Positions 42,257 through 52,584 of a DNA stretch of 64,000 bases are shown here, piece by piece. The position numbers were made by a program, and so were the translations under genes. The notes under the pieces were generated by a model. The model made no database searches, was not told the DNA's origin, and saw only the letters and a program-made list of their open reading frames with translations. The DNA comes from Agapetus fuscipes. Its lineage: Eukaryota > Arthropoda > Insecta > Trichoptera > Glossosomatidae. Positions within the stretch are counted from its first letter, which is position 1; each line of letters begins with the position of its first letter. Where the stretch lies: NCBI GenBank assembly GCA_951799405.1, contig OX637334.1, forward strand, positions 4,464,001-4,528,000, read 5' to 3'.

Positions 42257-42514
42257 TATTAATTATGTAATTACTTTTAATTAATTATGTCTATATCTGT
42301 TTCTAGTCATGCAAAAATAGAATAGTGAATGTACCTTTCACTTTTATCAATTTTAAGGACCGAAAGGAATGGCGGTTGATTTGCAACAATGGCGGCTAGG
42401 GCATTAATTCTAAGTGTAATATTAAGTTTAATTTTAATTTTACTTTATTTTAATTTTAATTTGTAATGTGTTTCATTATGAATTTCTGTAAGTCATTTAT
42501 ATTTTTTTGTGCTC

Positions 42515-42760
42515 ATTGACTGATAGGTTAGTACGAGGCTGACCACCCGTGCTGTTAAAATCGGTTCACTTTTGCCAATGCCACCCCGGTTCAGGGAACG
42601 GCGGCAGGAGTTGCAAGGTTTATGCCCATGTGAGGTTTTCTTTATTTGTATGCACACATGCAGAATGTGTAGGCGCGAACCTACATGTGCCTGTCTGTAG
42701 GCATGCATTTCATATGAGCCTTAAATGTTAACATATCCTTGCAGCTTAGATTCTAGATTT
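42515..42760 (+). mobile_element. SINE-A, full length
   Basis: ATTGACTGATAGGTTAGTAC through CACATGCAGAATGTGTAGGC to TATCCTTGCAGCTTAGATTC. Confidence 0.75.
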
Positions 42761-42939
42761 ATTATTTAGAAATGATTTTCTGACGCTATTCACTATCTGC
42801 TATCTGCAGATGATTCTTAAACCCTAATTTAATGGTCGAAAATTATCTGTTATCTTATAAAAACAACACAAACCTTATCCTGACATTCATTATCTACAGA
42901 AATAAGATAATCACCAAATTGACATGAGTTCTCCAATCA

Positions 42940-43345
42940 AGAGTAACGTAACTGTAACTCTGTCGCCATTCCGCTAGGGGTGGCCAGAGCCTCTGCAGAG
43001 CTGCCTCCATTTATTCCTATCCTTACATACCTCTTTCAATTCATTCATATCCATCACCTTTTTCATGCATTTTCTTCTTTTACGCTCGCTTTGAACATCT
43101 CATTCTTTGACAATCTCCTCAATCTGATCACTCCACACTTTTCTCGGTCGTCCCTTACCTCTTTTTCCTTTCACACTACCTCTGTATATAAACTTTGTCA
43201 GATTATCATCATTCATTCTTTGCACATGCCCAAACCATCTCATCACATTATTTTGTACCTTAACTTTCACACCCTCTTTCAAATTACATTCTTTCTTTAC
43301 GCAGTCATTCTGTTGAAAAGATGATTTCACTTTGGTGGCGTTCAT
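42940..43345 (-). mobile_element. RTE-type LINE 3' tail
   Basis: Minus strand, 81 open codons: NNVMRWFGHVQRMNDDNLTK, then RGKGRPRKVWSDQIEEIVKE, then a frameshift to the HEKGDGYE part and the 3' end CCCCTAGCGGAATGGCGACA, with an (AGTTAC)n-like tail. Confidence 0.75.
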
Positions 43346-43789
43346 AGCAAAAATATGAATATTAGGACATTATTATATTCTAGAAAGATAACGTTGATAC
43401 GAGTACCTAGTTATCTTGACAGACGTTGCACTATATACATAACATAATAGTTTTCTAGATAAAATAATAGTTTGCTAGATAACATAATAGTTTGGCTTAT
43501 TTTCGCGCAATCAGGATATGAGTTCACCTCTACTCAGCTGGGCACGTACCACGACCATCATTAGTATGATTTCCCGACATCTTGTACTACAAGATGGAAT
43601 TTCTATGAGATTACTATGTACTATACACGTGAGCGACGAGTTAACCACAAAAATAACAACAAAAAATGTGCACTGCAACTCTGTTATCTGAATGTCGATC
43701 TGATAACTTTCTAAAAATTAAATAAAAAGGGTGAAAAGTGACACATTGAATGGATACATTGAAAACGCTAGAGCAGCTTTCATATAAAT

Positions 43790-44190
43790 GAAACTTAAAC
43801 TAGAGTTGCGTCTTTGTATGAGATGCTACATCTTTCCAAGTATACTGTTTGGCATGGAAGAGAGGGCACTTACCCATTACTTTAAGAACAGAATCACTAC
43901 CTTTGAAATGTGGGTCTACCGTTGGATATTGAAGGTTTTTTAGATGAATCAAGTCTCAAATGCCGAGGTTTGTTTTCCGTGTAAATACCAGAGCCAAACT
44001 CCTGATTCCTGCTCCAGGTTGAAGAAGAATGACCTGGTTGAGTAAACTGATGCAATGGTTTGGCAGAAGCACAAGATCCCTTTTGAGTGTCGCAGTATCG
44101 AAGGTGTAATCGCTAAGATGATCGCCAATCTTTACTGCAGAGTCACAGGAAGAAGAAGAATTGAGCACGCGATTTGTGCAATACGTGACT
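43790..44190 (+). mobile_element. RTE-type LINE, region after the RT core
   Basis: Plus strand: LRLCMRCYIFPSILFGMEER, then NRITTFEMWVYRWILKVF, matching the LLYG.E.WTL...EAFEMW.YRRIL block after the RT catalytic domain. Then, after a frameshift, RRKNDLVE and AMVWQKHKIP are seen. Confidence 0.6.
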
Positions 44191-44224
44191 AGCCATATCT
44201 TGTATTTGGATTTGTAAGTATACA

Positions 44225-44315
44225 GCTGTCATTCTGCTAAAGGTGGCTGGTATCTGCGTAAATGTGTCTCCACTTTGTTCTGTCCTTGTACACTACTTTC
44301 ATCTCCTCAAAAACC
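44225..44315 (-). mobile_element. RTE-type LINE 3' end fragment
   Basis: CAGCTGTCATTCTGCTAAAG, then TGTGTCTCCACTTTGTTCTG on the minus side of the family. Confidence 0.5.
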
Positions 44316-44482
44316 ATGAAAAGAACATTGGAAGTAATCTTATTCAGGAACATTTTGGTCGTAAATGATCAGCGGATTGATTATTATTTATGAACGTATG
44401 AAAGTATGAACTGCTCCTGAAGCAAATTCTGCCGCATTTCCTTAAAATTGGGGTGACATTGGCAAAAGTGAACATCTAAAGT

Positions 44483-44590
44483 TTAAAATAAAATTATTTT
44501 TTCTTTAACGTAGTTTAATTTTCACAATAATATTTTATATCTCGAGCACTTTCGACCATCAATATTCAGAAAATGAATTTTCACTGTGTG
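44483..44590 (+). mobile_element. Penelope-like/foldback family piece left of BEL
   Basis: TAGTTTAATTTTCACAATAA, then ATGAATTTTCACTGTGTG, matching the words GTTTTAATTCACT and ATGGACTTTCACTGTGTG of the 31886 insertion. It resumes right of the BEL element at 50142 (GTGTGAATACACAAACCCTA). Confidence 0.5.
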
Positions 44591-44997
44591 TGTTTGGGCG
44601 AACTGTTAGGTAGGTTTGTTATGGGTAGCTGGCCATAAAATCCTTGTCCTTGTGCCTATAATCTGACCTATCCGATTTGCCCAATCACCTGTCTCCAGCC
44701 AGTACTTCTTCATACGCGGCCTTGGATAGACGTGTCCATCGCAGTGTACACCGCGCGCGAACGAAGGAGAAACCACACACAAAAACGCGACCAGTGCTCC
44801 GCGAAAGAGGCATCCATTGGAGATAAGGTGAGTCCAGACCATTTGATTCCGTGATTCCTTCCCCCTTGCTCCATTGGTTGGCTGCCTAGACAGATTTGTT
44901 GGGCAGTTCGTCCGATCGCGATAATCGAGAACCAGTTTGCGATCTCAAATCCTCCCCCTCGCATTACCACATGATAGCGTCAAACTTGGCGTAATCA
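44591..44997 (+). repeat. 5' LTR of the BEL/Pao element
   Basis: Starts TGTTTGGGCGAACTGTTAGG and ends AACTTGGCGTAATCA: TG...CA ends, 407 bp. Should hold promoter and polyadenylation signals; none is obvious except ATAAAA near 44637. Confidence 0.92.
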
Positions 44998-45002
44998 TAA
45001 TT

Positions 45003-45022
45003 TTGGTCCTTACAGAACCGGA
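45003..45022 (+). promoter_or_regulatory. Candidate primer binding site
   Basis: A few bases after the 5' LTR, TTGGTCCTTACAGAACCGGA resembles the TTTTGGTCCTTCGAGCCGG region found at the same place in other BEL/Pao elements. Which tRNA it pairs with cannot be told here. Confidence 0.5.
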
Positions 45023-45434
45023 TCGTAAATTAAAAATTAGATTCACGTAATATTAATTCAGATTCTTATAGTTTGAAATCGGATTCAAAAAAAAAATATT
45101 CGCCATTTTTATTGCTACAATTCGTGACGCGTTCATACATTATTATCATAAATATCGCTTTGGAATCGAAGTGCGGGTTAATTATTTAATTGCCTTGTAG
45201 GTATACCTATCTCTTGCATTTTAGGTACATTCGAATTAAGCCCGCGGTATAAGTAACTACCTAGGTACTAGCATTGTTTACTTTCTTTGTTTACATTATT
45301 TGTTTACATTTTGATAAAATTATTATAACCTTCTTCTTTCTTTGCTACTTCAATTAATAAGGACTTGTACGTACGGGATTAGTAAAAATTATTATTAATT
45401 TATCAAATTTAATTTATTAAAGCCAAATTAAAAC

Positions 45435-48400
45435 ATGACGTCAGAACGCGAGAAACGGGCATTTCAACGACGTAAGGAGCGCCTCCAGAATGAGATAGAG
45501 ACGTACTTGGAACGGGCACAATGCATTTTCGATACCATTAATTCAATTCATTTGGGAGAAATTTATTTGCGGAAATTTAAAGTGCACGCGGCAGGCATTG
45601 ACAACTGGCGTAAAGAATTTTTATTACTGGTAAAAGAAAAAAATGATTTAATTGCAGAAAGTGAGGAAGATGAAGCATCAGATAATAATATTATTCTGAC
45701 ATTTGAAGATTTATACGCTGAAATTAAATATACTTACGAGAATTTAAAAGACACAACAAAATCCTCAAGTGCAAATGATATTCCTTTAAAAAGGAGCATC
45801 CAACTACCACGATTAGAGCTGTGTGCCTTCAACGGAGATGTAAACAATTGGCCGGTGTTTTATGAAAATTTTAAATCTATGGTCCATGAGAATGACAGTC
45901 TAACGGAAGGTGAAAAGATTCAATATTTAGTTGGAAAACTGGTAGGAAAAGCTCAAAGCATTTGCCAAGGTTTATTGCCAACTGCTCAAAATTATACAAT
46001 TTTATGGAATTCGTTGGTCAAGAAATACAACGATAAGCGCGTTCTGGCAACAACTTATCTAGAGAAATTGTTAAATATTCCTGCAGTGAAGGAACCATCT
46101 GCCTCAAACTTGGAGGACTTTATTGATCTATTTTCAGGTTTAACTGCTGCAATCAAACAGTTGAACATGGAGAATCTAGAAGACTTTATATTCATACACA
46201 TTGCGTGTAAGAAACTTGACATGGATACGATTAAGGCTTTTGAAGTTTCTATACAAGATTCTTCAGACTCAGTAGATTCAATAAAATTTGTGGAATTCAT
46301 TAGAAATTACTCGCGAATACTACAGCGCGCAAACGGAAGTAGAAGCAGTAAAATTAACAATCAAATTAACGCGATGCCGCGCAAGCCCTCAGCTTCCCAG
46401 AAAAACGTTAGAACATTTGTTACAGTTAATACTGACAAATGTTTGTTGTGCGGAGACAACAACCATTCAAAGTTGTACCAGTGTCCGAAATACACTATCC
46501 TGGACGCTCGGGAAAGGTACAATTTTATAAAATCAAAGAAATTATGTGTCAATTGTCTAAGTACGATGCATAAACTCAAGAATTGTAAATCAAAGGGAAG
46601 ATGCAGCGTTTGTAATCGATCCCACCATACTAGCCTGCATTTCAACTTGAATTTGCAAGCCGCGGCCGAAGAAAAGGCGGAGCCCCTAGCGCTTTGTGCT
46701 ATGGGCCCTAATTCTAGTGAGGTAGAATCTACGGTTTTACTAGGAACTGTTTGTTGTGTAATCTTAGACAAGCGGGGTCAAAGACACACTATTCGCGCTT
46801 TATTAGACAGTGCTTCACAGAGAGACATAATAACGGCCTCCTGTTGTCGAGAACTTCATCTTGATGTAAAGACGACGCGAGACAAAGTTGTTTCAGGAAT
46901 AGGGGATATTGTCAACCCTATCAAGGGAGTGACAACAATTACCCTTCTTTCGAGAGTTGAGAAATCGGTCAATTTTAAACTATCGCCTTTGGTGGTTAAT
47001 CAAATAACTGATAAAATACCCGTCGCCAACATTAATATTGAAAATTTAGAATATTTAAAATCATTACGTTTGGCTGATGAAAAATATTTTATTCCCGGAA
47101 AAATTGACATGATTCTGGGTGCAGATGTATTCTCCCGTGTGATAAAACACAACACTATCTCACGAAATTTAGGCGAGCCAGTTGCACTGGATACCCTATT
47201 TGGGTATGTGATACTAGGGAAAGTTCCAGTGCTACCGGCAATCAAAACAGATTATTGTTTCTTTTCAACAATTGAAATTGAAATGAAAAATATCTTGGAG
47301 TTGGAGGACGTACCGGACGTCTCCACTCCACAAATCGAGGAGCTGGTATGTGAAGAAAAATATACTAGTACCACCACGCGAGACGAGACTGGTAGATTTT
47401 CCGTAATGCTGCCTTTCAAGACCGATCTGGGGCAGCTTGGTGACTCTCAGAGAGCGGCAGAGCGGAGATTTTACGCGTTAGAAAGGAAACTGCTTTCAAA
47501 CTCTTCTGTAAATTTGGAATACGACCTTAATATAAAAAAGCATATACAAGAAGAGTATTTGAATTCTGTAAATATAAATTCGGATCAATGCTTGAGCTTG
47601 CAATACATAGCCCCGCATCATGCAGCGATACGTGAAAATAAATCCACAACTAAGGTTCGCGCAGTAATAGATGCTAGTATGAAAACTACATCAGGATTAT
47701 CGCTGAATGATGTTCTACATACGGGTAGAAATCTTCAAAATGATCTATTTAAAATAATATTACACTTTCGCTTGTTTCCAGTTGCTCTAAGCGCGGACAT
47801 ACGTAAAATGTATATGCAAATTCTGGTAAATAGAGAGCATAGATGCTATCAGAGAGTTTTATATCGGTTTGATAAAAATGATCCACTTCAGCTTTTTGAA
47901 TTTACACGCGTACCATTTGGCTTAAAGTGCAGCCCATACCTTGCAATGCGTACCGTTCGTCGTTTAATTGATGATGAGCGAACACGTTTTCCATTAGCGG
48001 CACTTGTAGCAGAGAGAGATATTTACATGGATGATTTGGTTTCTAGCTGTTTAAATGATGAAGAGGCTATCGCACTTTCAAACCAATTGATTGAATTATT
48101 TCTTGCGGGCGGTTTTGAATTAGTGAAGTTCTCGAGTAATTCACCATCAGTCATGGGAGGCATTCCCTCAGCTTGTCGCATTTCTGAAGCTGTAGAGTTC
48201 AGTTCAGAAGATCAATGTACCATCCTTGGTTTGCATTGGTTGCCTGGAAAAGATGTTTTTACCTTTAGTGTCACTAACAAATTTCGTAAATGTACAAAAC
48301 GAAATATTCTGTCGACAATTGCGCGCTTCTGGGATTTGATGGGGTTTGTAGCACCCGTGATTGTAACAGCTAAATTAATGATTAAATTTCTCTGGGAACA

Positions 48401-49613
48401 TAAAATCGATTGGGACGATTGTCCTCCTCAGAGTATAATTTCAACTTGGGAAAATTATGAATCGGAACTCCCACTCCTTCAAAGTATTCAGCTGCCACGT
48501 CATACAGGTGTAACGCAGGAGTCGATTATATCCCTATTGGGATTCGCGGACGCAAGTGAGAGAGCATATGGAGCGGTGATATATATTCATGTATATAATC
48601 CTCCAAGTAAACGCGGAGAAATAAGTTTAGCTTGTGCTAAGTCGCGAGTAGCTCCAAGTCGTACAATATCTTTAGCAAGACTTGAATTATCGGGAATATT
48701 GATATTGTCAAAATTAATGCGTGTAGTCATTGATACATATTCAACTCGCTGCCAAATTAATAATGTATACGCCTTTTCTGATAGTACAGCGGCACTCGCT
48801 TGGGTTCATTCACACCCATCCCGCTGGCAGACTTTCATCGCGAATAGAGTAACTATAATTCAGGATAATATACCTCCAAGTCAGTTTTATCATATTGCCG
48901 GGAAAGACAATCCCGCGGATTGTCTCTCACGCGGTCTGACTCCCGCACAATTAATTGACCACCCGCTCTGGTTTAAAGGCCCTGCCTTCGCGCGCTCACC
49001 GATTGAAGAATGGAATTTTTGTAAATTTGATCCAAATACTATTGAAAACCCGCCGGAACAAAAAATAAAAGTTATGACTGTAATGGATAACTTACCCAAG
49101 CAACCAACTTTATTAGGTTCACTCGCTGAACGAATCTCTTCCTGGAGTAAATTGTTAAGAGTTGTTATTTACATACTTCGTTTTATAAAAAGATTGTCAT
49201 CAAAATTTGAAGTCTCTCACCTACGGTTTGCAGAAATCGTAATTATAAAAGACTTACAAAATCATCATTTTTCGAACGAAATTAAAAACGCGAAAGCCGG
49301 TAAAGTCTTATCTCCTGCATTTCGTAAGCTTAATGCCTTTATCGACGCCGATGGGTTGTTACGAGTAGGAGGGAGACTTGTAAACGCTGACTTAGCTTAT
49401 GACAGTAAACATCCAATAGTTTTACCAGGTCGCGGTCATATGTTGAATTTAATCATTGATTACTATCATAGAAAATTCTTGCATTCTGGACCTCAGTTAC
49501 TTATGTCCCTTTTGCGACAAAATTTCTGGATTTCGTCGGCTAGAAATATTGTGCGTAAACGCGTCCAATTATGTAACACTTGTTATAAGGTTTGTCCGTT
49601 GCCAAATCAATAA
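45435..49613 (+). CDS. BEL/Pao gag-pol polyprotein, stops after the integrase zinc finger
   Basis: 1392 codons, ATG with A at -3, 437 nt after the LTR. Gag-like N-terminus (about 1-300, with LPRLELCAFNGDVNNWPVFY near 115-140, the DUF1759 signature). Cys-rich motifs follow: C336-x2-C-x4-H-x5-C, C371-x2-C-x4-H-x4-C and a CxxC...HxxxxH just after. The protease motif is LLDSASQ with D458 (A17 family; DSA instead of DSG). RT has D788 (SADIRK) and YMDD with D866 and D867. RNase H-like residues are D1039, E1084, D1116 and D1162 (GKDNPADCLSRG). The integrase zinc finger is H1345-x4-H1350...C1380-x2-C1383. The frame ends nine residues later with tandem stops. Full BEL/Pao polyproteins go on for some 300-400 residues with the catalytic integrase core, absent here. 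Everything upstream is intact. Confidence 0.93.
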   Translation: MTSEREKRAFQRRKERLQNEIETYLERAQCIFDTINSIHLGEIYLRKFKVHAAGIDNWRKEFLLLVKEKNDLIAESEEDEASDNNIILTFEDLYAEIKYTYENLKDTTKSSSANDIPLKRSIQLPRLELCAFNGDVNNWPVFYENFKSMVHENDSLTEGEKIQYLVGKLVGKAQSICQGLLPTAQNYTILWNSLVKKYNDKRVLATTYLEKLLNIPAVKEPSASNLEDFIDLFSGLTAAIKQLNMENLEDFIFIHIACKKLDMDTIKAFEVSIQDSSDSVDSIKFVEFIRNYSRILQRANGSRSSKINNQINAMPRKPSASQKNVRTFVTVNTDKCLLCGDNNHSKLYQCPKYTILDARERYNFIKSKKLCVNCLSTMHKLKNCKSKGRCSVCNRSHHTSLHFNLNLQAAAEEKAEPLALCAMGPNSSEVESTVLLGTVCCVILDKRGQRHTIRALLDSASQRDIITASCCRELHLDVKTTRDKVVSGIGDIVNPIKGVTTITLLSRVEKSVNFKLSPLVVNQITDKIPVANINIENLEYLKSLRLADEKYFIPGKIDMILGADVFSRVIKHNTISRNLGEPVALDTLFGYVILGKVPVLPAIKTDYCFFSTIEIEMKNILELEDVPDVSTPQIEELVCEEKYTSTTTRDETGRFSVMLPFKTDLGQLGDSQRAAERRFYALERKLLSNSSVNLEYDLNIKKHIQEEYLNSVNINSDQCLSLQYIAPHHAAIRENKSTTKVRAVIDASMKTTSGLSLNDVLHTGRNLQNDLFKIILHFRLFPVALSADIRKMYMQILVNREHRCYQRVLYRFDKNDPLQLFEFTRVPFGLKCSPYLAMRTVRRLIDDERTRFPLAALVAERDIYMDDLVSSCLNDEEAIALSNQLIELFLAGGFELVKFSSNSPSVMGGIPSACRISEAVEFSSEDQCTILGLHWLPGKDVFTFSVTNKFRKCTKRNILSTIARFWDLMGFVAPVIVTAKLMIKFLWEHKIDWDDCPPQSIISTWENYESELPLLQSIQLPRHTGVTQESIISLLGFADASERAYGAVIYIHVYNPPSKRGEISLACAKSRVAPSRTISLARLELSGILILSKLMRVVIDTYSTRCQINNVYAFSDSTAALAWVHSHPSRWQTFIANRVTIIQDNIPPSQFYHIAGKDNPADCLSRGLTPAQLIDHPLWFKGPAFARSPIEEWNFCKFDPNTIENPPEQKIKVMTVMDNLPKQPTLLGSLAERISSWSKLLRVVIYILRFIKRLSSKFEVSHLRFAEIVIIKDLQNHHFSNEIKNAKAGKVLSPAFRKLNAFIDADGLLRVGGRLVNADLAYDSKHPIVLPGRGHMLNLIIDYYHRKFLHSGPQLLMSLLRQNFWISSARNIVRKRVQLCNTCYKVCPLPNQ

Positions 49614-49720
49614 TAGTACAATAAATAATATACAGTCCACTCGCTAAATTAAGTAGATTTAAGTTATAATAATAAACAAATAAATAAATAAATCATTGTT
49701 TTGAAAGGACTACGTCCTCT

Positions 49721-49734
49721 CAAGCTGGGGGGCA
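49721..49734 (+). promoter_or_regulatory. Polypurine tract
   Basis: CAAGCTGGGGGGCA directly before the 3' LTR, the plus-strand primer. GCTGGGGGG is a common BEL/Pao form. Confidence 0.75.
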
Positions 49735-50141
49735 TGTTTGGGCGAACTGTTAGGTAGGTTTGTTATGGGTAGCTGGCCATAAAATCCTTGTCCTTGTGCC
49801 TATAATCTGACCTATCCGATTTGCCCAATCACCTGTCTCCAGCCAGTACTTCTTCATACGCGGCCTTGGATAGACGTGTCCATCGCAGTGTACACCGCGC
49901 GCGAACGAAGGAGAAACCACACACAAAAACGCGACCAGTGCTCCGCGAAAGAGGCATCCATTGGAGATAAGGTGAGTCCAGACCATTTGATTCCGTGATT
50001 CCTTCCCCCTTGCTCCATTGGTTGGCTGCCTAGACAGATTTGTTGGGCAGTTCGTCCGATCGCGATAATCGAGAACCAGTTTGCGATCTCAAATCCTCCC
50101 CCTCGCATTACCACATGATAGCGTCAAACTTGGCGTAATCA
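49735..50141 (+). repeat. 3' LTR of the BEL/Pao element
   Basis: 407 bp, same sequence as 44591-44997 as far as I can compare, followed by the GTGTG duplication. Confidence 0.92.
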
Positions 50142-50146
50142 GTGTG

Positions 50147-50645
50147 AATACACAAACCCTACAAAATCTATCTAAAGTTTAAGTCCTACGATATAACAAT
50201 CATTACAACCTGATATTTATAAGTACACAAGGTAATAAAAAAATATCCTACAGCGACAGATGATGAAAGTTGGGTGTTTGCTGCAAAAAATTCCTTAGCT
50301 CTATAAATAAAAGAGGCATTTTCTAACGACATACGAGACTGCCAGAGTAATTTATTCTATACAAATGCACTGACTCCCGTCTTGCTACAAAACTGGTATT
50401 GACTTCAAGTTAACGCATCTTCTTTTCCAATTATTATCATCAATATTATTGTTTTCTTCTTTTTCTCTTTCTGATTGTTTCGCAACGACACAACATAATT
50501 TTTACAAACCTCACCATTATTCCTATTGTCAGAAATTATCCATTTTTCATTAAAGTTCATACTAGTCAGCTTCATCCTATTTAAAATATTTAGTTTCAAC
50601 TTCGAATTCATTTTAGATATCGTTTCAACCGAAAATCGTCCTTAA
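50147..50645. other. Right flank of BEL, nothing recognised
   Basis: About 40 bp of the pre-insertion repeat (AATACACAAACCCTACAAAA), then unique AT-rich sequence. Confidence 0.4.
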
Positions 50646-50854
50646 GGCTAGTTCGGACACGGCGACTAATTTAGTCGAGTAGCGAGTAATTTAGTGGCTA
50701 AACGTGTGCGAACCACAAAAAAATAGTCGAGTAGTGTAGTCAATGATTTAGTCAAGTCGATACATTTTATTCTATTTTAACAGGCGAGTAGTGCCCCGCC
50801 CACCACTAAATTACTCGCTACTCGACTAAAATAGTCGCCTTGTCCGATCTAGAC
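50646..50854. mobile_element. MITE of 209 bp with about 54-bp TIRs
   Basis: Left arm GGCTAGTTCGGACACGGCGA, then TTAGTCGAGTAGCGAGTAAT. The right arm is complementary with a few mismatches. TTAA stands on the left and TTCA on the right, perhaps a decayed TTAA (piggyBac-type) duplication. The interior repeats TAGTCGAGTAG words. Confidence 0.72.
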
Positions 50855-51600
50855 TTCAGTTAGAAAGATCATCAGTCTCATTTTGTTGTACACAAAAAAA
50901 ACTTCGGTGAAACTAAGAATTTTTTCAAGAAAGTTGGCAGCTTTGAAACTTATGCCTGCGCAAACGCTTCATAAATGTTTTGATTGGTAAAATTGAATGT
51001 TTTTAAAAAAAAACATGCATTATTTTACAGCATATGTAATTATTGGGTGTCGAAACACAAAACGGAGAAAGCATGAAAGCATAGGATTTTACATGAATAT
51101 TACATATTGACTATTGTATGGTATTTGACAGCTCTAGGTATAGTTGGCAGGTTCGTTCAACAAGAAAGCCATATAGTATGTAACCATGCCGTAAGCTATA
51201 ATAGCTTTAGAATACCCGAAATCAGCTCTCAAGTCTTATTTATAAACTGTTACTTATGTAAAAGTTGAAGGAAGAAAAAGATACCTTTACTCATTCTCAT
51301 TAAATTTTAAAAAATTACGTACAAATAATTTTCAAATGAATTTCGTGAAAGTTTGAATTACTGGAACAATGCATCCAATTAATTCGAGTGACATTGGAAT
51401 TGTACATCAATAGTCAATCCCGCGTGAAACTGCATGTTTTTCTGTGTCATTACTGTGGTCAGTAGCTGATGGTACAGACCTTAGTACTACCCACTGCTAA
51501 CACTGTCATTAGTATCATACCTACCTCCCATTCATCAATAATACTACAACTTTCCTAAGGCCTCACTAGCACTTACAATGTTTTAATTCTCAAATACGGT
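50855..51600. other. AT-rich sequence, nothing recognised
   Basis: No exon-like segment or family match noted. Confidence 0.4.
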
Positions 51601-51606
51601 TCTTAT

Positions 51607-52584
51607 GCCCGCTTTCCACTGCGAGCGGAGCTGACTCCGTACGGACTCCGCTCGACTAGCAACAGTAAATTTCATAGAAGTGCTTCCACCGACAGCGAGT
51701 CAGCGGAGCGGACTGAGCGAGTACAAAGAGTTACAAAAGTGGTCGCAGAGTTGAGCGAGTTTCCAGCGGACTCCGTACGGACTCCGCTCGACTAGCAACA
51801 GTAAATTTCATAGAAGTGCTTCCACCGACAGCGGAGTGAGCGGAGCTGACTGAGCGAGTAAAAATGGGTCCGCTGTGTCATGGTCTCGGCCGCTAGTTTT
51901 CAACTGACTCCGCTCCCCCGTGCCCCCCGCGCCAACCCGCGCAGTTGCGTGACAGCGATAAAACACATCATACATGATTTACAAAAACACATCATACATT
52001 ATTTTATTAATTTGAAAATATTAAAATGTATGTTTTATTTCAAACATCTACATTTTATGTTTAAAGCAAAATAATACATTACTTTTTATGTTTCGAAACA
52101 AAAAAAAAATCTTTTATTAATAATTGAAACGTTTGATCTGGGCGTAGGCTGCAACGAGCTGTCACACACTGCACATCATACATTATTTTATAAATTTGAA
52201 AATATTAAAATGTATGTTTTATTTCAAACATCTACTTTTTATGTATTAAAGCAAAATAATATATTACTTTTTATTTTTCGAAACAAAAAAAAAAACTTTT
52301 TTTACTAATAATTAAAACGTTTGATCTGGGCGTAGGCTGCAACGAGCTGTCACACACTAGTTGGCTCCGCTAAGCCAGCTGTAGATGGAAGGCAAACAAC
52401 TCTTTCATCTGACTCATCTCATTTCTCGCCTAGCTCACTCCGCCGAGCTCGTTAGCTGTGGAAGGCAAATACCATTATTTTTTAAAACTCTTTCGCAATG
52501 GAAGGCCAAAACTATTTCACTACGCTCCGCTCAGCTATTTCCCGCTCCCGCTCAGCTATTTCCCGCTCGCAGTGGAAAGCGGGC
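51607..52584. mobile_element. TIR element of 978 bp with internal duplications
   Basis: Ends GCCCGCTTTCCACTGCGAGC, then GG, and the exact complement at 52563-52584, with AT on both sides. Inside are two copies of a block of about 75 bp (51634-51710 and 51771-51846, CCGTACGGACTCCGCTCGAC) and two copies of a block of about 188 bp (about 51982-52170 and 52173-52360, CTGGGCGTAGGCTGCAACGA). GCGGAG/CTCCGC words are dense at both ends, as expected of transposase binding sites. No transposase frame. Confidence 0.82.

Larger units (their letters stand above)
44591..50141 (+). mobile_element. BEL/Pao LTR retrotransposon, complete ends, integrase core missing
   Basis: A 5551-bp element: 5' LTR 44591-44997, primer-site region near 45003-45022, one gag-pol frame 45435-49613, purine tract before 49735, 3' LTR 49735-50141. 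It is flanked by GTGTG on both sides (44586-44590 and 50142-50146), the 5-bp duplication usual for BEL/Pao. The two LTRs show no difference in my reading. The domain order gag, zinc knuckles, protease, RT, RNase H, integrase zinc finger is the BEL/Pao order. There is no envelope-like frame. It should be copied inside cytoplasmic particles and needs an integrase from elsewhere. Confidence 0.93.

Noticed and set aside
44606..44970. Frames of 78 and 86 codons on the minus strand of the LTR, repeated at 49750-50114
   Set aside because: They are identical because the LTRs are identical; antisense to the LTR and without similarity to any protein I know.
46055..49099. Short frames opposite or inside the BEL gag-pol frame
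   Set aside because: Shadows of the long open frame; no independent evidence.
49614..49734. Frameshifted continuation of the integrase after 49613
   Set aside because: Only about 120 bp remain before the purine tract, with stops in all frames; the core is deleted, not shifted.
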